Origin: Acidilobus saccharovorans 345-15
GTDB taxonomy: Archaea > Thermoproteota > Thermoprotei_A > Sulfolobales > Acidilobaceae
NCBI RefSeq assembly: GCF_000144915.1
Contig: NC_014374.1
Coordinates: 682,001 to 746,000, forward strand
Length of the DNA stretch: 64,000 bases
Direction: 5' to 3'
The notes below the pieces were generated by a model, which was not told the origin of the DNA, ran no database searches, and saw only the letters and a program-made list of their open reading frames with translations. Positions 8,681-17,345 of the stretch are shown in pieces; positions within the stretch are counted from its first letter, which is position 1; every line of letters starts with the position of its first letter. Both the position numbers and the translations under genes were made by a program.

Positions 8681-8830
8681 TTAGTTCCTTTCGCCCACAG
8701 CCTCTCTGTAAAGCGAGGCGTACTCCATGGCCATGATGTCTCAGCCAAAGGACCTGATGAACTCAACCCCATGCTTTGGAAGGTACTCGGCCAGGGAGTT
8801 CACCACAGTGACTAAGCCCCTTCGTAGTAG
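8681..8830 (-). pseudogene. GT4 glycosyltransferase relic, N- and C-terminal ends fused
   Basis: The reverse strand encodes LVTVVNSLAEYLPKHGVEF, like the first helix of a GT4 acceptor domain. It runs straight into RSFG-stop-DIMAMEYASLYREAV, like a GT4 C-terminus in which the usual Trp (TGG) of F.W has become TGA. A TAA stop lies at 8681-8683. The middle of the gene is gone. It sits immediately upstream of the intact GT4 gene at 7519. Confidence 0.5.
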
Positions 8831-9009
8831 CCAAGGCCCATCAATACCTTAGCGCCTTGCACTATACTACCTTGTCCCCTTTACCTTTTAATTACTTTTA
8901 GATGCAAGGTTTATTATGAGTTTACGGCGTGTAACGTAAATGGAAAATTCGATTTGATCTGGCTAGGTTGAGGAGCTTGAAATATACTTGAAATATGAGA
9001 GAAGCAATA
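8831..9009. other. AT-rich intergenic region with an 11-bp tandem repeat
   Basis: 179 bases between two GT4 genes on the same strand. It contains CTTGAAATATA followed directly by CTTGAAATATG (8976-8997). There is no gene-like frame. It probably carries the terminator of the gene at 9010 and the promoter that once served the relic. Confidence 0.35.
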
Positions 9010-10131
9010 CTATGCCGTAAGCTTTCCGTAAAGTTCCTCATACTTGGGGAGCAGCCTGCCCCACGTGAACCTCTGGGACCACTGCCTGGCCTGATAGGCT
9101 AGCTTCCTCCTTAGGCTCTCATTGGTAAGCAGCTCAGCTATGGCCTCGCCGAAGTCCCTTGGCTTAGGCCTAGCCCACAGGCCTACGACGCCTGGAGGGG
9201 CAACCTCCACCTGCCCTCCCTGCCCAGTTATGACTGGCGGCGTGCCATGAGCCTCAGCCTCCAGGAGCGTTATCCCGAAGGGCTCAAAGGTAGACGGGAA
9301 GGCGTAGACGTCGCTTGCAGAGTAGAGCCTGTGCTTCTCGCCCTCGCTGACGGCTCCAAGGTACTCTGCCTTAACTCCGTGGGACCTGACGTAGCTGATA
9401 ACTTCATTAACCAGGCCCTCGTCCGGGCCCGCGATGACCAGCTTCACCTCCTTTGCCTTGCCCCTGACGTACTCCATAGACTTGGCCAGGAGCCCCAAGT
9501 TCTTGGACTTGCTCACCCTCCCAAGGTATAGCACCGCGGAGCCGCTCCTCGAGTCTAAGTCGGCGCTGCACCTGTCCTCGTCGATCCCGTTTGGTATGAC
9601 ATGAATCTTCCCCTCGTCCAGGCCAAGCCCCTGAACTACCCTGGACTCATAGGAGGTCAGCGCGATATACGCATCATACGCAGCCAGGGCGCCCCTGCCG
9701 AAGGCGTCAGCCAGCCTGTGGTAAAGCCAGGTGACGAGGCCCAGCTGGCTTAGCGTGTGAAAGGGGGAGTGGCCGTGAAGCACAGCAGTGAAACCGAGCT
9801 CTCCCTTGAGCCTAGCCACCTGGAAGACGTGGGGGTGCCTCCATACGTGCACGTGAACTACGTCGGGCCTCAGGGACCTTATTACGTCAGGAAGCTCAGG
9901 GCTGTACGAGCCGTGGCTCCAGGTAAACCTTGGCCTCAGCCTTATCACGTGGACCCCGTTGATTACCTCCTCCCTTGGCAGCGAGCCGAGGCCGTCCGAC
10001 CTGAGCCTGTTATACGTTACTACGTGGACCTCGTGGCCCCTTGAGGCCATGTACTCAGCTATTCTCCTCACTACCTCCTCCACGCCGCCCACGACAGGCG
10101 AGTAGAACGGCGAGACTTGCACTATCCTCAA
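9010..10131 (-). CDS. GT-B glycosyltransferase (GT4 family)
   Basis: 373 residues, starting at TTG 10131. The acceptor loop is SPFYSPVVGGVEEVVRR and the HGHSPFHT segment supplies the usual catalytic-side His residues. The donor domain has AVLYLGRVSKSKNLGLLAKS, and PSTFEPFGITLLEAEAHGTP carries the Glu pair that binds the sugar nucleotide. It is a tandem paralogue of the gene at 7519. It is divergent from the GT2 gene at 10285 across a 150-base promoter region. Role in cell-surface glycan assembly is inferred from the cluster. Confidence 0.82.
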   Translation of the reverse strand: MRIVQVSPFYSPVVGGVEEVVRRIAEYMASRGHEVHVVTYNRLRSDGLGSLPREEVINGVHVIRLRPRFTWSHGSYSPELPDVIRSLRPDVVHVHVWRHPHVFQVARLKGELGFTAVLHGHSPFHTLSQLGLVTWLYHRLADAFGRGALAAYDAYIALTSYESRVVQGLGLDEGKIHVIPNGIDEDRCSADLDSRSGSAVLYLGRVSKSKNLGLLAKSMEYVRGKAKEVKLVIAGPDEGLVNEVISYVRSHGVKAEYLGAVSEGEKHRLYSASDVYAFPSTFEPFGITLLEAEAHGTPPVITGQGGQVEVAPPGVVGLWARPKPRDFGEAIAELLTNESLRRKLAYQARQWSQRFTWGRLLPKYEELYGKLTA

Positions 10132-10244
10132 TTGCCGCGGCGCCCAATGCTAACTATCGCACAACAGAAGTATAAGGGTTCTCCACGGTTTGACGTGGTG
10201 GCCCCATTGCAGGGCTTTTACCCTAAGCCGGCTTACCTCATCAA

Positions 10245-10254
10245 CCTAAAAAGG
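10245..10254 (+). promoter_or_regulatory. TATA box for the GT2 gene at 10285
   Basis: CCTAAAAAGG lies about 36 bases before the TTG at 10285. It aligns with the promoter of the paralogue at 6297 at the same distance. Confidence 0.4.
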
Positions 10255-10284
10255 CGTCCAAGATAGCCATACCCGGTCTGCAGC

Positions 10285-11313
10285 TTGAGCTCAGGAGAGC
10301 TGATTTCCGTCATAGTGACAGCGCATAACAGAAAGCAGTACCTGCCCTACGCGCTGCGAAGCCTCGAGGCCCAGACCCTCCCCAGGGACAGGTTCGAGGT
10401 AATAGTTGTCAAGAACTTTGATGACAAAGAGAGCGACGAGATAATTCTCAGGAACGGCTGGAAGAACATAATCACTGACGTAGTGCCCCTCGGGGGCAAG
10501 ATAGCGATTGGCCTCGAGGAGGCCAGGGGGGACGTGGTGACTTTCCTTGAGGACGACGACATGTACTTCCCTGAGAGGCTCTCGGTGGTTTACAAGGCAT
10601 TCGCTGACCTCCCAGGGCTCATATACCTTCACAACGGCCAGGAGGTCATTGACGAGGGCGGCTCCAGCCTGGGACCCCTTCAGGGCCTCAGTCATGACGT
10701 GGTGATCCCGCTGCCCCCCACGGAGGTCGCCTGCTACGCGGCCCTAGTTAACCCCGGGGGCTTCCACAACAACAGCTCAATAGCGGCCAGGAGGCATGTC
10801 CTTGAGGGCGGTCCCCTGAGGTATGTCCGTTCGTCGCCCGACCTCGCCGCGCTGGCCTCTGCGCTCCGCCGCGGCAGGGGCCTCCTCCTGCTCATGGGCA
10901 GGCCGCTGACCTACTGGAGGGTCCACACGGGGGCCACCACGTCGCACTCGTACTCCTCAAGGTCGGGCGACATGGCAAGCTCGCTGAGGGCCCTGGCAAG
11001 GTCATACTACGCCTGGGCCCTCGACGCCCACCTAGTCAAGTCGTACCTGGCCGGCACCCCGTGCGAGAGGTACGTAGAGCACCTTGAGGCCTTCAGGGCC
11101 GTTGAGATCGCCTCCATGCCCTCCTGGGCCGCCGGCCAGAGGCTCACGGTCACGCTGTATCGCAGGCTCCGGCAGGCCCAGGCCCTGAGGAGGCTGGGCT
11201 CGGTGAGCGCAAGGAACTACCTTGTGATGGTGGCGGACTCCCTCATGTCAAAGGCGCCTGACAGGCTAAGGGAGCTGTACTGGAAAGCCAGGTGGCTGGC
11301 CGGCGGACAATAA
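10285..11313 (+). CDS. GT-A glycosyltransferase (GT2 family)
   Basis: 342 residues from TTG. The GT-A core is SVIVTAHNRKQYLPYALRSL, then VVTFLEDDDMYFPERL as the donor/metal motif. It is uniform in GC throughout, unlike its paralogue at 6297, with which it shares the first 100 residues closely; the remainder is only distantly similar. A basic C-terminal tail (about 290-342) has no membrane segment. It closes the glycosyltransferase cluster. Sugar and acceptor unknown. Confidence 0.78.
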   Translation: MSSGELISVIVTAHNRKQYLPYALRSLEAQTLPRDRFEVIVVKNFDDKESDEIILRNGWKNIITDVVPLGGKIAIGLEEARGDVVTFLEDDDMYFPERLSVVYKAFADLPGLIYLHNGQEVIDEGGSSLGPLQGLSHDVVIPLPPTEVACYAALVNPGGFHNNSSIAARRHVLEGGPLRYVRSSPDLAALASALRRGRGLLLLMGRPLTYWRVHTGATTSHSYSSRSGDMASSLRALARSYYAWALDAHLVKSYLAGTPCERYVEHLEAFRAVEIASMPSWAAGQRLTVTLYRRLRQAQALRRLGSVSARNYLVMVADSLMSKAPDRLRELYWKARWLAGGQ

Positions 11314-11340
11314 TAAGAAGTGAGAGAGTAAAAGGGAGGG

Positions 11341-11375
11341 AAGAAGAGAAAAAGAAAGAAAGGGAGGGAAGTCTG
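11341..11375 (-). terminator. Pyrimidine-rich terminator for the reverse-strand gene
   Basis: Downstream of the reverse-strand stop at 11431 the reverse strand is almost pure C/T with repeated short T runs. Such U-rich RNA ends are typical archaeal terminators. Confidence 0.35.
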
Positions 11376-11430
11376 CTGGGCCCCCACACAGGTTTAAAAA
11401 AAGAAGCTAGGTAAGGAAGCGCGACGCGCA

Positions 11431-12470
11431 CTACTTCCTCCTCACGGCCCACACCGCCAGGGCCACCACCACGGCCGTCACGACCACGGCGGCTGCTATG
11501 TCGCCGGCTGAGGTAACGTACCTGTACACAGTTGTTGTGAACGTGCTGGTGCTTGTTGACGTCACCGTTACGGTAGACGTCGTAACCGAGGTCACCGCGG
11601 TGGTGGTCGTAGTTGTAGTGCTCGTGGTGGTCACGGGCGTTGTCGTAGTGACCGTCGTCACGTACGGGTCGTTGCTCGTGACCCACTGCTCAGGCACCTG
11701 GCTCATCGAGTATGCGCTGTAGTAGTACCACCAGGGCTCCGGCACGCTCTGGTTCACCAGGTGCAGGCACAGGAGCGCCGCGGGCCACCCTATGAGCCAG
11801 TAGGACGCCCAGTAGTCGTGGCCCTGGCTCGGGAACCCAGTTATCGTCTCGTTAATGTACTCGTAGGGCGAGTACGGGTAGAGCAGCGATATGGAGGGCA
11901 GAGTCTCAACCCAGAGCATGCCCACGTCGTTTATGTACTTCTCGTAGAGCGTCTCGTTGACGAGTCAGTACTGCATGGCCTCGTTGATGTACTCCATGAA
12001 GGGGTACTGGGAGAGGTTTATCCACATGAAGCCCCCGAAGCCCATTGCAGACTCATTTGTAGTCTTGGGCGAGAGCCTGGCCAGGAACTGCTGGGCCGCC
12101 ACGGGCACTGCCCCCATGCCCCAGAACCTCGCCATCCAGTAGTCCCCGCTGAGCAGGTCCGAGAACCAGGTGCTGAAGGGCAGCGTCTCGGGCACCACGT
12201 TAAGGCCGATGGCCTTCAGCTCGTCGGCTATGAGCACGGCTGACTCGTCGTAGTCGGCCTCGCCGGAGGGCTCAATTATGGTCATCTGTATGTCCGACAC
12301 GTCAGTCCCGTTGGGGGCGTAGAGCTGGCCGTTGACAAACCTCCAGCCGTGGGCCTCTAGCCAGTGTATTGCGCCGCTGACGTTGCCCTCCGGCGGCGCA
12401 AGGAGCTCGCCACGCTCACCACGGTTGAGTTGAACCCGCCTATGAGCGAGGGCGGCACGGGCGGGGCTCA
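11431..12470 (-). pseudogene. Broken family-5 ABC solute-binding protein
   Basis: The C-terminal half of a secreted peptide/sugar-binding lipoprotein-like receptor. Readable parts include AIHWLEAHGWRFVNGQLYAP and a domain ending FMWINLSQYPFMEYINEAMQ. A TGA at 11965-11967 breaks the frame, but the same frame continues directly for another 178 codons: NETLYEKYINDVGMLWV, a Thr-rich tether and a C-terminal membrane anchor (IAAAVVVTAVVVALAVWAVR). Near 12405 a frame change joins to VPPSLIGGFNSTVV in another frame. Upstream, the first 350-400 residues and the signal peptide of this family (usually 600-800 residues) are absent, replaced by a methyltransferase gene. The tether and anchor are typical of crenarchaeal binding proteins. 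Non-functional unless TGA is read through. Confidence 0.75.
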
Positions 12471-12511
12471 GTAATTTTACGTTAAGCGGGCGCAGCAGTC
12501 CGGGTGGCCGC

Positions 12512-13144
12512 TTGGGCTGGGAGCCCTTCGAGAGGCTGCACTCAAGGTACGACTCCTGGTTCTCCAGGAACGCCGTGACCGCGGAGAACGAGGTGAAGGC
12601 TCTTATGAAGGCCGTCGAGGGGGCCGGGAGGCCGTGCGTCGAGGTAGGCTCGGGCACGGGCTTCTTCGCCTCAAGGCTTGGCTGCCTCGGCGTGGAGCCG
12701 AGCGTAAACATGGCCAGGCTCGCCCTGAGGAGGGGGGTGCAGAGCGTCCAGGGCAGGGCCGAGGCGCTGCCGCTGAGGGACTCCTCGGTCAGCGCTGTGA
12801 TCTTCGTTGTGACGCTCTGCTTCCTCAGCGACCCGGCGGCCGCGATGGCTGAGGCCTCGAGGGCCCTCGTTAGGGGAGGCGTCCTGGTGAGCTGCATTGT
12901 TGCCAGGAGCTCGCCCTGGGGGCAGCACTACATCGGCCTCGGCAGGGCCGGGCACCCGTTCTACTCCATTGCTAAGTTCTACGACGTCGACGAGGTGGAG
13001 TCCATGGCGGTCTCGGCCGGGCTAAGGCCAGAGGGACACTTCGCGACCCTGACCTACGGCCCCCTCGACGAGCCAAGGGAGGAGGAGCCGAGGGAGTACA
13101 GCGGGGCTGAGGGCTTCGTGTGCTCAAGGTTCAGGAAGGCCTAA
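12512..13144 (+). CDS. SAM-dependent methyltransferase (class I)
   Basis: 210 residues from TTG with GGGTGG just upstream. The Rossmann SAM motif is CVEVGSGTGFFASRL (about 42-56), followed by the acidic strand end GVEP and the motif LPLRDSSVSAVIFVVTLCFL of Methyltransf_11 proteins. The substrate is not evident. It lies directly against the truncated end of the broken binding-protein gene, so its arrival may have removed that gene's 5' half. The motif is intact and the length is normal. There is no partner gene nearby. Confidence 0.8.
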   Translation: MGWEPFERLHSRYDSWFSRNAVTAENEVKALMKAVEGAGRPCVEVGSGTGFFASRLGCLGVEPSVNMARLALRRGVQSVQGRAEALPLRDSSVSAVIFVVTLCFLSDPAAAMAEASRALVRGGVLVSCIVARSSPWGQHYIGLGRAGHPFYSIAKFYDVDEVESMAVSAGLRPEGHFATLTYGPLDEPREEEPREYSGAEGFVCSRFRKA

Positions 13145-13372
13145 GGCGGCAGCCCCTGGGCGAGCTTGCAATGTGCGACCTGGGCTCGCTAAGGGACATC
13201 CTCAAGGTAGCGGGCAGACCGCAAAGCTGGAGCCCCAGTGAGAGGGCCGCAGACATCAAGGGCGTGACCGACAGGGACGGGCCGGTGAGGAAAAAGAGTC
13301 AGGGGGAGACTTTGCCTAGCGGCCTTCAGGCTTAACTGTTATGCTCGTCGCACCGGCCGGCGCGCCGCTAAG
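13145..13372. other. Intergenic region without a recognised gene
   Basis: 228 bases between the convergent methyltransferase and sugar-binding protein genes. A forward frame overlapping the methyltransferase end stays open to 13335 (SLRDILKVAGRPQSWSPSER) but matches no family I know and has no good ribosome site of its own. I regard it as spurious or a gene fragment. Confidence 0.3.
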
Positions 13373-14764
13373 TCAGCCTCCGCCGCCCAGCGCCTCCACC
13401 CACGCCCTGGCGGCCTGCTGGAGCACCTGCATAGGAGATGATGTCGGCGACGACAGCCACTCGAACACGGGCCCGTTGAAGGAGGGTATGAGCACGGGGT
13501 AGGTCTGGGGGAGGGTTGGCGGCGTGGCAGTGGCGTTCTCGTTAGCGACAAGTATGGCCCTGAGCCACTCCCTCTCATAGGCCGGCAGGGAGGCGTTGTT
13601 CATGACCTGCAGGTAGGCCTCCCTTGATATGGGCAGCGAGCCCTGGGCGTAGAAGGCCCTGACCTGGAACTGTGGGCTCACTATGAACTGCAGGAACTCA
13701 AGGGCGAGCTGCTTGTGCTGCGAGTACCTGCTTATTCCCAGGAACGTGGACCCGGGCTCGCCGTAGCCCCCCGGCAGGGGGGCCATCAGGAGCTGGGAGG
13801 CGACGCTGGAGTTCATGCCCATTATGTCGTTGGCCCACGCTATTGCCCCAGCCGAGCTCCCCTGGGAGAGTATGCTGACCAGGGCGCTGTAGCCTATGGC
13901 AAGCTGCGACGGCGGGGGCTCGTAGCTGACCAGCTCCCTGAGGGTCTCTAGGGCCTCAACGCCTGCAGTGCTGTTGAACGCGGGCGGCGGGAAGCCGTGG
14001 CCCCACCAGCTGGGCACGCACCCCATGAACATTGTGCCGTAGCCCGGGAGGCCGGCCGGGTTGCCGCAGTTGAGGCTCTGGTTGTGCATGTAGTACCACT
14101 CGAAGATAGCCGGGAACGTGTCTATAAGCTCGTGCTTCGGCTCGTCCTCCACCAGGAAGCCGTACTTTGTTATGTTGTGGCTCACGAAGAACTTGTCTGC
14201 GTCTACAACCTGGCTCCAGTTGCCCCAGGTCCAGGGGTTGAGGCTGAAGCCGTACTCCTCCTGGAACTCGTGTTGCAGGGTGGCGTTGTTGAAAAGCGTG
14301 GCGTTGTAGGCTAACAGCTCAACCCAGGTCTGGAACGCTATCCCTATGACCTCTGCCCTGCCCGAGGAGGCGTTGTAGTAGAGCCCTCCGAAGTCCTCCT
14401 GGTCAGCTATTATGTCGCTCCAGTTGAAGTAGCTCGTGTTCAGGGGGACCAGGTAGGGGGCTATGAGTTGGGAGGAGGTGGGGGTGAAGGTTACTACGTC
14501 GTACTCCAGGCTCCCGGCCTTGAGCACCGTGATCTCCTGCTCCACGTAGGTGTCCCACGGGTACGAGACCACCCTGACCTTGACGCCAGGGTGCTGGGCC
14601 TCGAACTCCTCTGCCGCCATCTCAACTACGGGGGCCACGTCGTTGTAAGTCACCACGGTTATGGTGACCTGCCTCGCTGGCCTGTAGAGGTAGGCTGCCA
14701 GGGAGGCCGCCACCGCGACTACTATTATGATGGCGGCCGCCACGGTCCACCTCACTGGCCCCAC
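13373..14764 (-). CDS. Family-1 (sugar-type) ABC solute-binding protein
   Basis: 463 residues. An N-terminal signal anchor (about 5-27) tethers it to the membrane, followed by a mature domain starting VTITVVTYNDVAPVVEMAAE. The pattern FEAQHPGVKVRVVSY, then VLKAGSLEYDVVTF and many aromatic residues, is that of SBP_bac_1 sugar receptors. More than ten Asn-X-Ser/Thr sites fit N-glycosylation outside the cell. Unlike the binding proteins at 11431 and 44223 it lacks a Thr-rich linker. No permease or ATPase lies nearby, so it is an orphan component that must share a transporter encoded elsewhere. Ligand unknown. Confidence 0.82.
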   Translation of the reverse strand: MGPVRWTVAAAIIIVVAVAASLAAYLYRPARQVTITVVTYNDVAPVVEMAAEEFEAQHPGVKVRVVSYPWDTYVEQEITVLKAGSLEYDVVTFTPTSSQLIAPYLVPLNTSYFNWSDIIADQEDFGGLYYNASSGRAEVIGIAFQTWVELLAYNATLFNNATLQHEFQEEYGFSLNPWTWGNWSQVVDADKFFVSHNITKYGFLVEDEPKHELIDTFPAIFEWYYMHNQSLNCGNPAGLPGYGTMFMGCVPSWWGHGFPPPAFNSTAGVEALETLRELVSYEPPPSQLAIGYSALVSILSQGSSAGAIAWANDIMGMNSSVASQLLMAPLPGGYGEPGSTFLGISRYSQHKQLALEFLQFIVSPQFQVRAFYAQGSLPISREAYLQVMNNASLPAYEREWLRAILVANENATATPPTLPQTYPVLIPSFNGPVFEWLSSPTSSPMQVLQQAARAWVEALGGGG

Positions 14765-14865
14765 CGGGGTTTACTTGAAACCCATAAGTAATCAGCCCTG
14801 CTGAACGTTCATCTCCGGGCCCCGCGGCGGGGCGGCAGGCCCCGTTGGCCGTCGGAGGCCCCTTC

Positions 14866-16062
14866 ATGGCATCCCGCCTCACGGGCTGGGCCTCGGCCGC
14901 GCGGCCCTTATTGGCTGGGGAGGTACCCAGTTACTGGGGAGGTACCCTGCTATTCGACCCCAGGCCGAAGGAGGACCCCAGGGACCTCTTTGACAGGGAG
15001 GAGGAGCTGAAGGCGCTCAGGTCAGGGATCAACTACCCGGTGACGCTCCTCCTCGGCCTCAGGAGGAGCGGCAAGTCGTCCATTGTTAAGGTGCTGATGA
15101 GACAGGAGGACGCCCTGTGGGTCTACCTTGACATGAGGAAGTTCGAGGGGAGGGCGTACATAACCTACAGGGACCTGGTGCAGGAGCTTGAGGGGGCCAT
15201 CAACTCGTGGCCCGAGAGGCTCAGGCAGGCCTTCAGGGGGCTGAGGGGTGTCAGGCTGGCGGGCGTCGAGGTCAGGCTCTCCTGGGGCCCAGGGGACAGG
15301 GCGGAGATAAGCGACGTCCTTGAGAGGCTCTCGGAGGTAGCTGAGGAAGAGGGGAGGAGGCCAGTCGTGGTGTTTGACGAGTCGCAGGAGCTGAGGAGGC
15401 TGAAGGGCTACGACCTGCTGTACCCCATAGCCTACGCATACGACAACCTGAGGGTCAGGTTCATATTCACCGGGAGCGAGGTTGGCATGGTGTACAGGTT
15501 CCTTAGGCTTAACGACCCTGGGTCGCCGCTCTACGGCAGGGCCGTGACGGAGATCAACGTGGGCCCCTTCAGCAGGGGGCTCTCGCTCGAGTTCCTGAGG
15601 AGGGGGTTTGAGGAGGTCGGCATGAAGGTCCCCGAGGCCGAGGTCGAGGAGGCCTACGACAGCCTCGGAGGGATCCCCGGGTGGCTGACGTACTACGGCT
15701 TCTACTACATGCAGCTCAGGGACCACAGGGAGGCCCTCAACAAAACCATATCAACGGGCGTCGAGCTGGTCAGGCAGGAGTTCAGGGGCTTCCTCGTTGG
15801 CAGGGAGGCTGCAAGGGAGAGGTACTACACTATCATGGAGGCCTGCAGGGAGGGCTGCACGTGGAGCGACGTGAAGAGGGCCCTTGAGGCCAGGGAGGGG
15901 GCTAGGGTCGACGACAAGCAGGTCACACTGCTCATCAGGAACCTCGTGGACGCCTCGTTCCTCACGAGGGAGGGCGACCTTTACAGGCCCGCTGACGTCC
16001 TTATCAGGAGGGCGTTCCAACGGCAGGGCGGGAGCGAGACTACTCACAGCCTTAGGATCTGA
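14866..16062 (+). CDS. Archaeal ATPase (ATPase_2 / STAND-like)
   Basis: 398 residues from the ATG at 14866, preferred over the TTG at 14845 because GGAGG sits 7 bases before it. DLFDREEELKAL introduces the domain, Walker A is LLLGLRRSGKSS and Walker B is PVVVFDESQELR, with IFTGSEVGMV as sensor 1; all are hallmarks of the archaeal ATPase_2 family (PF01637). The C-terminal 90 residues form a winged helix, as usual for the family. These proteins are common in thermophilic archaea and often mobile; their cellular job is mostly unknown. It is divergent from the sugar-binding protein gene. Confidence 0.85.
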   Translation: MASRLTGWASAARPLLAGEVPSYWGGTLLFDPRPKEDPRDLFDREEELKALRSGINYPVTLLLGLRRSGKSSIVKVLMRQEDALWVYLDMRKFEGRAYITYRDLVQELEGAINSWPERLRQAFRGLRGVRLAGVEVRLSWGPGDRAEISDVLERLSEVAEEEGRRPVVVFDESQELRRLKGYDLLYPIAYAYDNLRVRFIFTGSEVGMVYRFLRLNDPGSPLYGRAVTEINVGPFSRGLSLEFLRRGFEEVGMKVPEAEVEEAYDSLGGIPGWLTYYGFYYMQLRDHREALNKTISTGVELVRQEFRGFLVGREAARERYYTIMEACREGCTWSDVKRALEAREGARVDDKQVTLLIRNLVDASFLTREGDLYRPADVLIRRAFQRQGGSETTHSLRI

Positions 16063-16151
16063 CTTCCTCCCGCCTCTTCCAGGGCGAGGCCTGCCAACCT
16101 TTTGTTACCTCACCCAGTATCCGCGCAATTGTTTATAAATAATTATAATTA
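16063..16151. other. AT-rich intergenic stretch
   Basis: It contains TTTATAAATAATTATAATTA (16131-16150), a strong AT tract between the ATPase gene and the stop of the frameshifted gene on the other strand. In reverse orientation it could act as a T-rich terminator. Confidence 0.35.
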
Positions 16152-16623
16152 TTAGCTAATAAACGCGGCGTTGGACACGCTTGACATCACGTCGCCGTTA
16201 AGCATGTGAAGCTGGAACTCATAGATGACCCCAGAAGACAGAGCGTTGCCGCCGTTCACGGCCCAGGCGCTGCTGACCCCGGACAGGGTGCCAGTTATGT
16301 AGGCAGCTGTGCCAGAGCCCACAAGAGTGATTATAGCGGTGCCGAAGCTTGCGCAGCAAAGCTGAGGGCGTGGTAGAAGTAACCGGATAGGTTAGTTATA
16401 ACGTTAGGTTTATTGGAAACATTAGCACTGGGAGTATTAGCAACGTTAACGCTTGGGACGTTAGCCGCGCTGACAGATGGCATGTTTGTCGCACTCACAG
16501 TTGCCCTTTTTCTTAACGGGCCTCCTGCTGGACTACTGGCATCGGTACTGGCTGTAGAGGTGACCACGGGGAGGCCGCTGGGGGCGCCTGCGCCTCTGCC
16601 GACCTTATCCTAGCCATCTTCAT
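16152..16623 (-). pseudogene. Frameshifted secreted or structural protein, unknown family
   Basis: Read from ATG 16623 in three successive frames: MKMARIRSAEAQAPPAASP; then VTSTASTDASSP and a run of near-heptads (SVSAANVPSVNVANTPSANV, followed by NLSGYFYHALSF); then FGTAIITLVGSGTAAYITGT to a TAA at 16152. Two frame changes are needed, near 16560 and 16345. Together they would give a protein of about 150 residues with a repetitive linker and a Gly/Ala/Ser-rich beta-like C-terminus. Low-complexity repeats followed by a small beta domain suggest a surface or virion-type protein, but I recognise no family. It follows the small membrane protein gene at 16662 on the same strand. Confidence 0.4.
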
Positions 16624-16661
16624 GCCAACTGCGTTAGCGGCGGCAAGAGCAGCTGACGCGG

Positions 16662-16964
16662 CTAGCTGACGTCCTTCTCGAGGAAGTAGTTCAGCAGGTC
16701 GTATATGGATATGGCAATTATAGTGCCTGCGGTCATCGCGGCCCACGCTGGCTTCTTGAGGTAGTTGAAGAGAACGTAGAACATCCATGCGGAGACTAGC
16801 CTCGTGGCCTCCTTAACGATGAACGTGACGTTCTTATTGGTAACGCCCTCGTGTGCAAGGGCGCTTGTAGCGGACATTGTTATGAACTCCTCAAACAGCG
16901 TTGAGACCGCATGTACTACGAGGCCCTCCCAGAACTGCTTGTCGTGCAACACATCTCCTGTCAC
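16662..16964 (-). CDS. Small membrane protein, unknown family
   Basis: 100 residues. GTG start; an in-frame TTG five codons later follows GGAG and is an alternative. Two or three hydrophobic segments (about 50-66 and 73-92) follow an amphipathic N-terminal half containing VVHAVSTLFEEFITMSATSA. The C-terminus is YDLLNYFLEKDVS. A TATA-like GATATAAG lies just upstream on the reverse strand. It is probably co-transcribed with the frameshifted gene at 16152. No family recognised; a phage/plasmid-type or membrane-scaffold protein is possible. Confidence 0.5.
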   Translation of the reverse strand: MTGDVLHDKQFWEGLVVHAVSTLFEEFITMSATSALAHEGVTNKNVTFIVKEATRLVSAWMFYVLFNYLKKPAWAAMTAGTIIAISIYDLLNYFLEKDVS

Positions 16965-17345
16965 TTATATCGCCAGTTAACTATTTTGTAACTTCAATGC
17001 TTAAAAATGTCACGTTGATTAGCAGAGCGCATGATCATAACTGTGCTTGCATCGTAGGAGTGATGCAAAACTGTCCTGACACCCTCCCCGCCCTGAAGGA
17101 TGAAGGCTTACAGGACTGCCCACAGGCCTGCAGCTCACCGCCCTCACCTTATCACCTCGCGGCTGGCGGCGCTGAAGGTATCCGCCCCGCCCGTCCAGAG
17201 ATAGGCCTGCGAGCCTTGGTCAAGCAAGCCATGATGTGGCCGCCGAGCGTTAGGGTTCGCGTTGCTGGTCCTGCAGTTTACGGGCGGACGACCTAAACAG
17301 CTACCAGGGAGTGGGCCCTGGCGCGGTAAGTCCAGCCACAGGCCC
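16965..17345. other. Decayed region
   Basis: About 380 bases with no credible gene; the long forward frames across it lack starts and family features. The left part is the AT-rich promoter region of the small membrane protein gene. The right part holds the IS200/IS605-like end relic at 17072. Confidence 0.4.
17072..17115 (-). mobile_element. Relic of an IS200/IS605-type TnpB right end
   Basis: On the reverse strand, CTTCATCCTTCAGGGCGGGG followed by AGGGTGTCAG resembles the conserved 3' terminal hairpin region of archaeal IS605-family tnpB elements. No complete tnpB frame is left beside it. Recognition is by eye and no second end was found. Confidence 0.4.

Noticed and set aside
11311-11375. 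Polypurine tract as possible triplex or regulatory DNA
   Set aside because: Simplest reading is a pyrimidine-rich terminator for the reverse-strand gene.
11498-11722. Valine-rich frame on the forward strand
   Set aside because: It is the reverse of the Thr-rich tether (ACN codons) of the binding-protein gene.
13120-13335. Forward 71-codon frame
   Set aside because: No family, no own ribosome site, overlaps the methyltransferase end.
15022-15726. Long reverse-strand frame of 234 codons
   Set aside because: Lies wholly inside the ATPase gene; a GC-rich shadow frame with no domain.
16901-17296. Forward 131-codon frame
   Set aside because: Low-quality composition, crosses a promoter and the IS-like relic; not a protein-like sequence.
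17230-17300. Possible tRNA (GGTTCGCG)
   Set aside because: No acceptor or anticodon stems could be formed around it.
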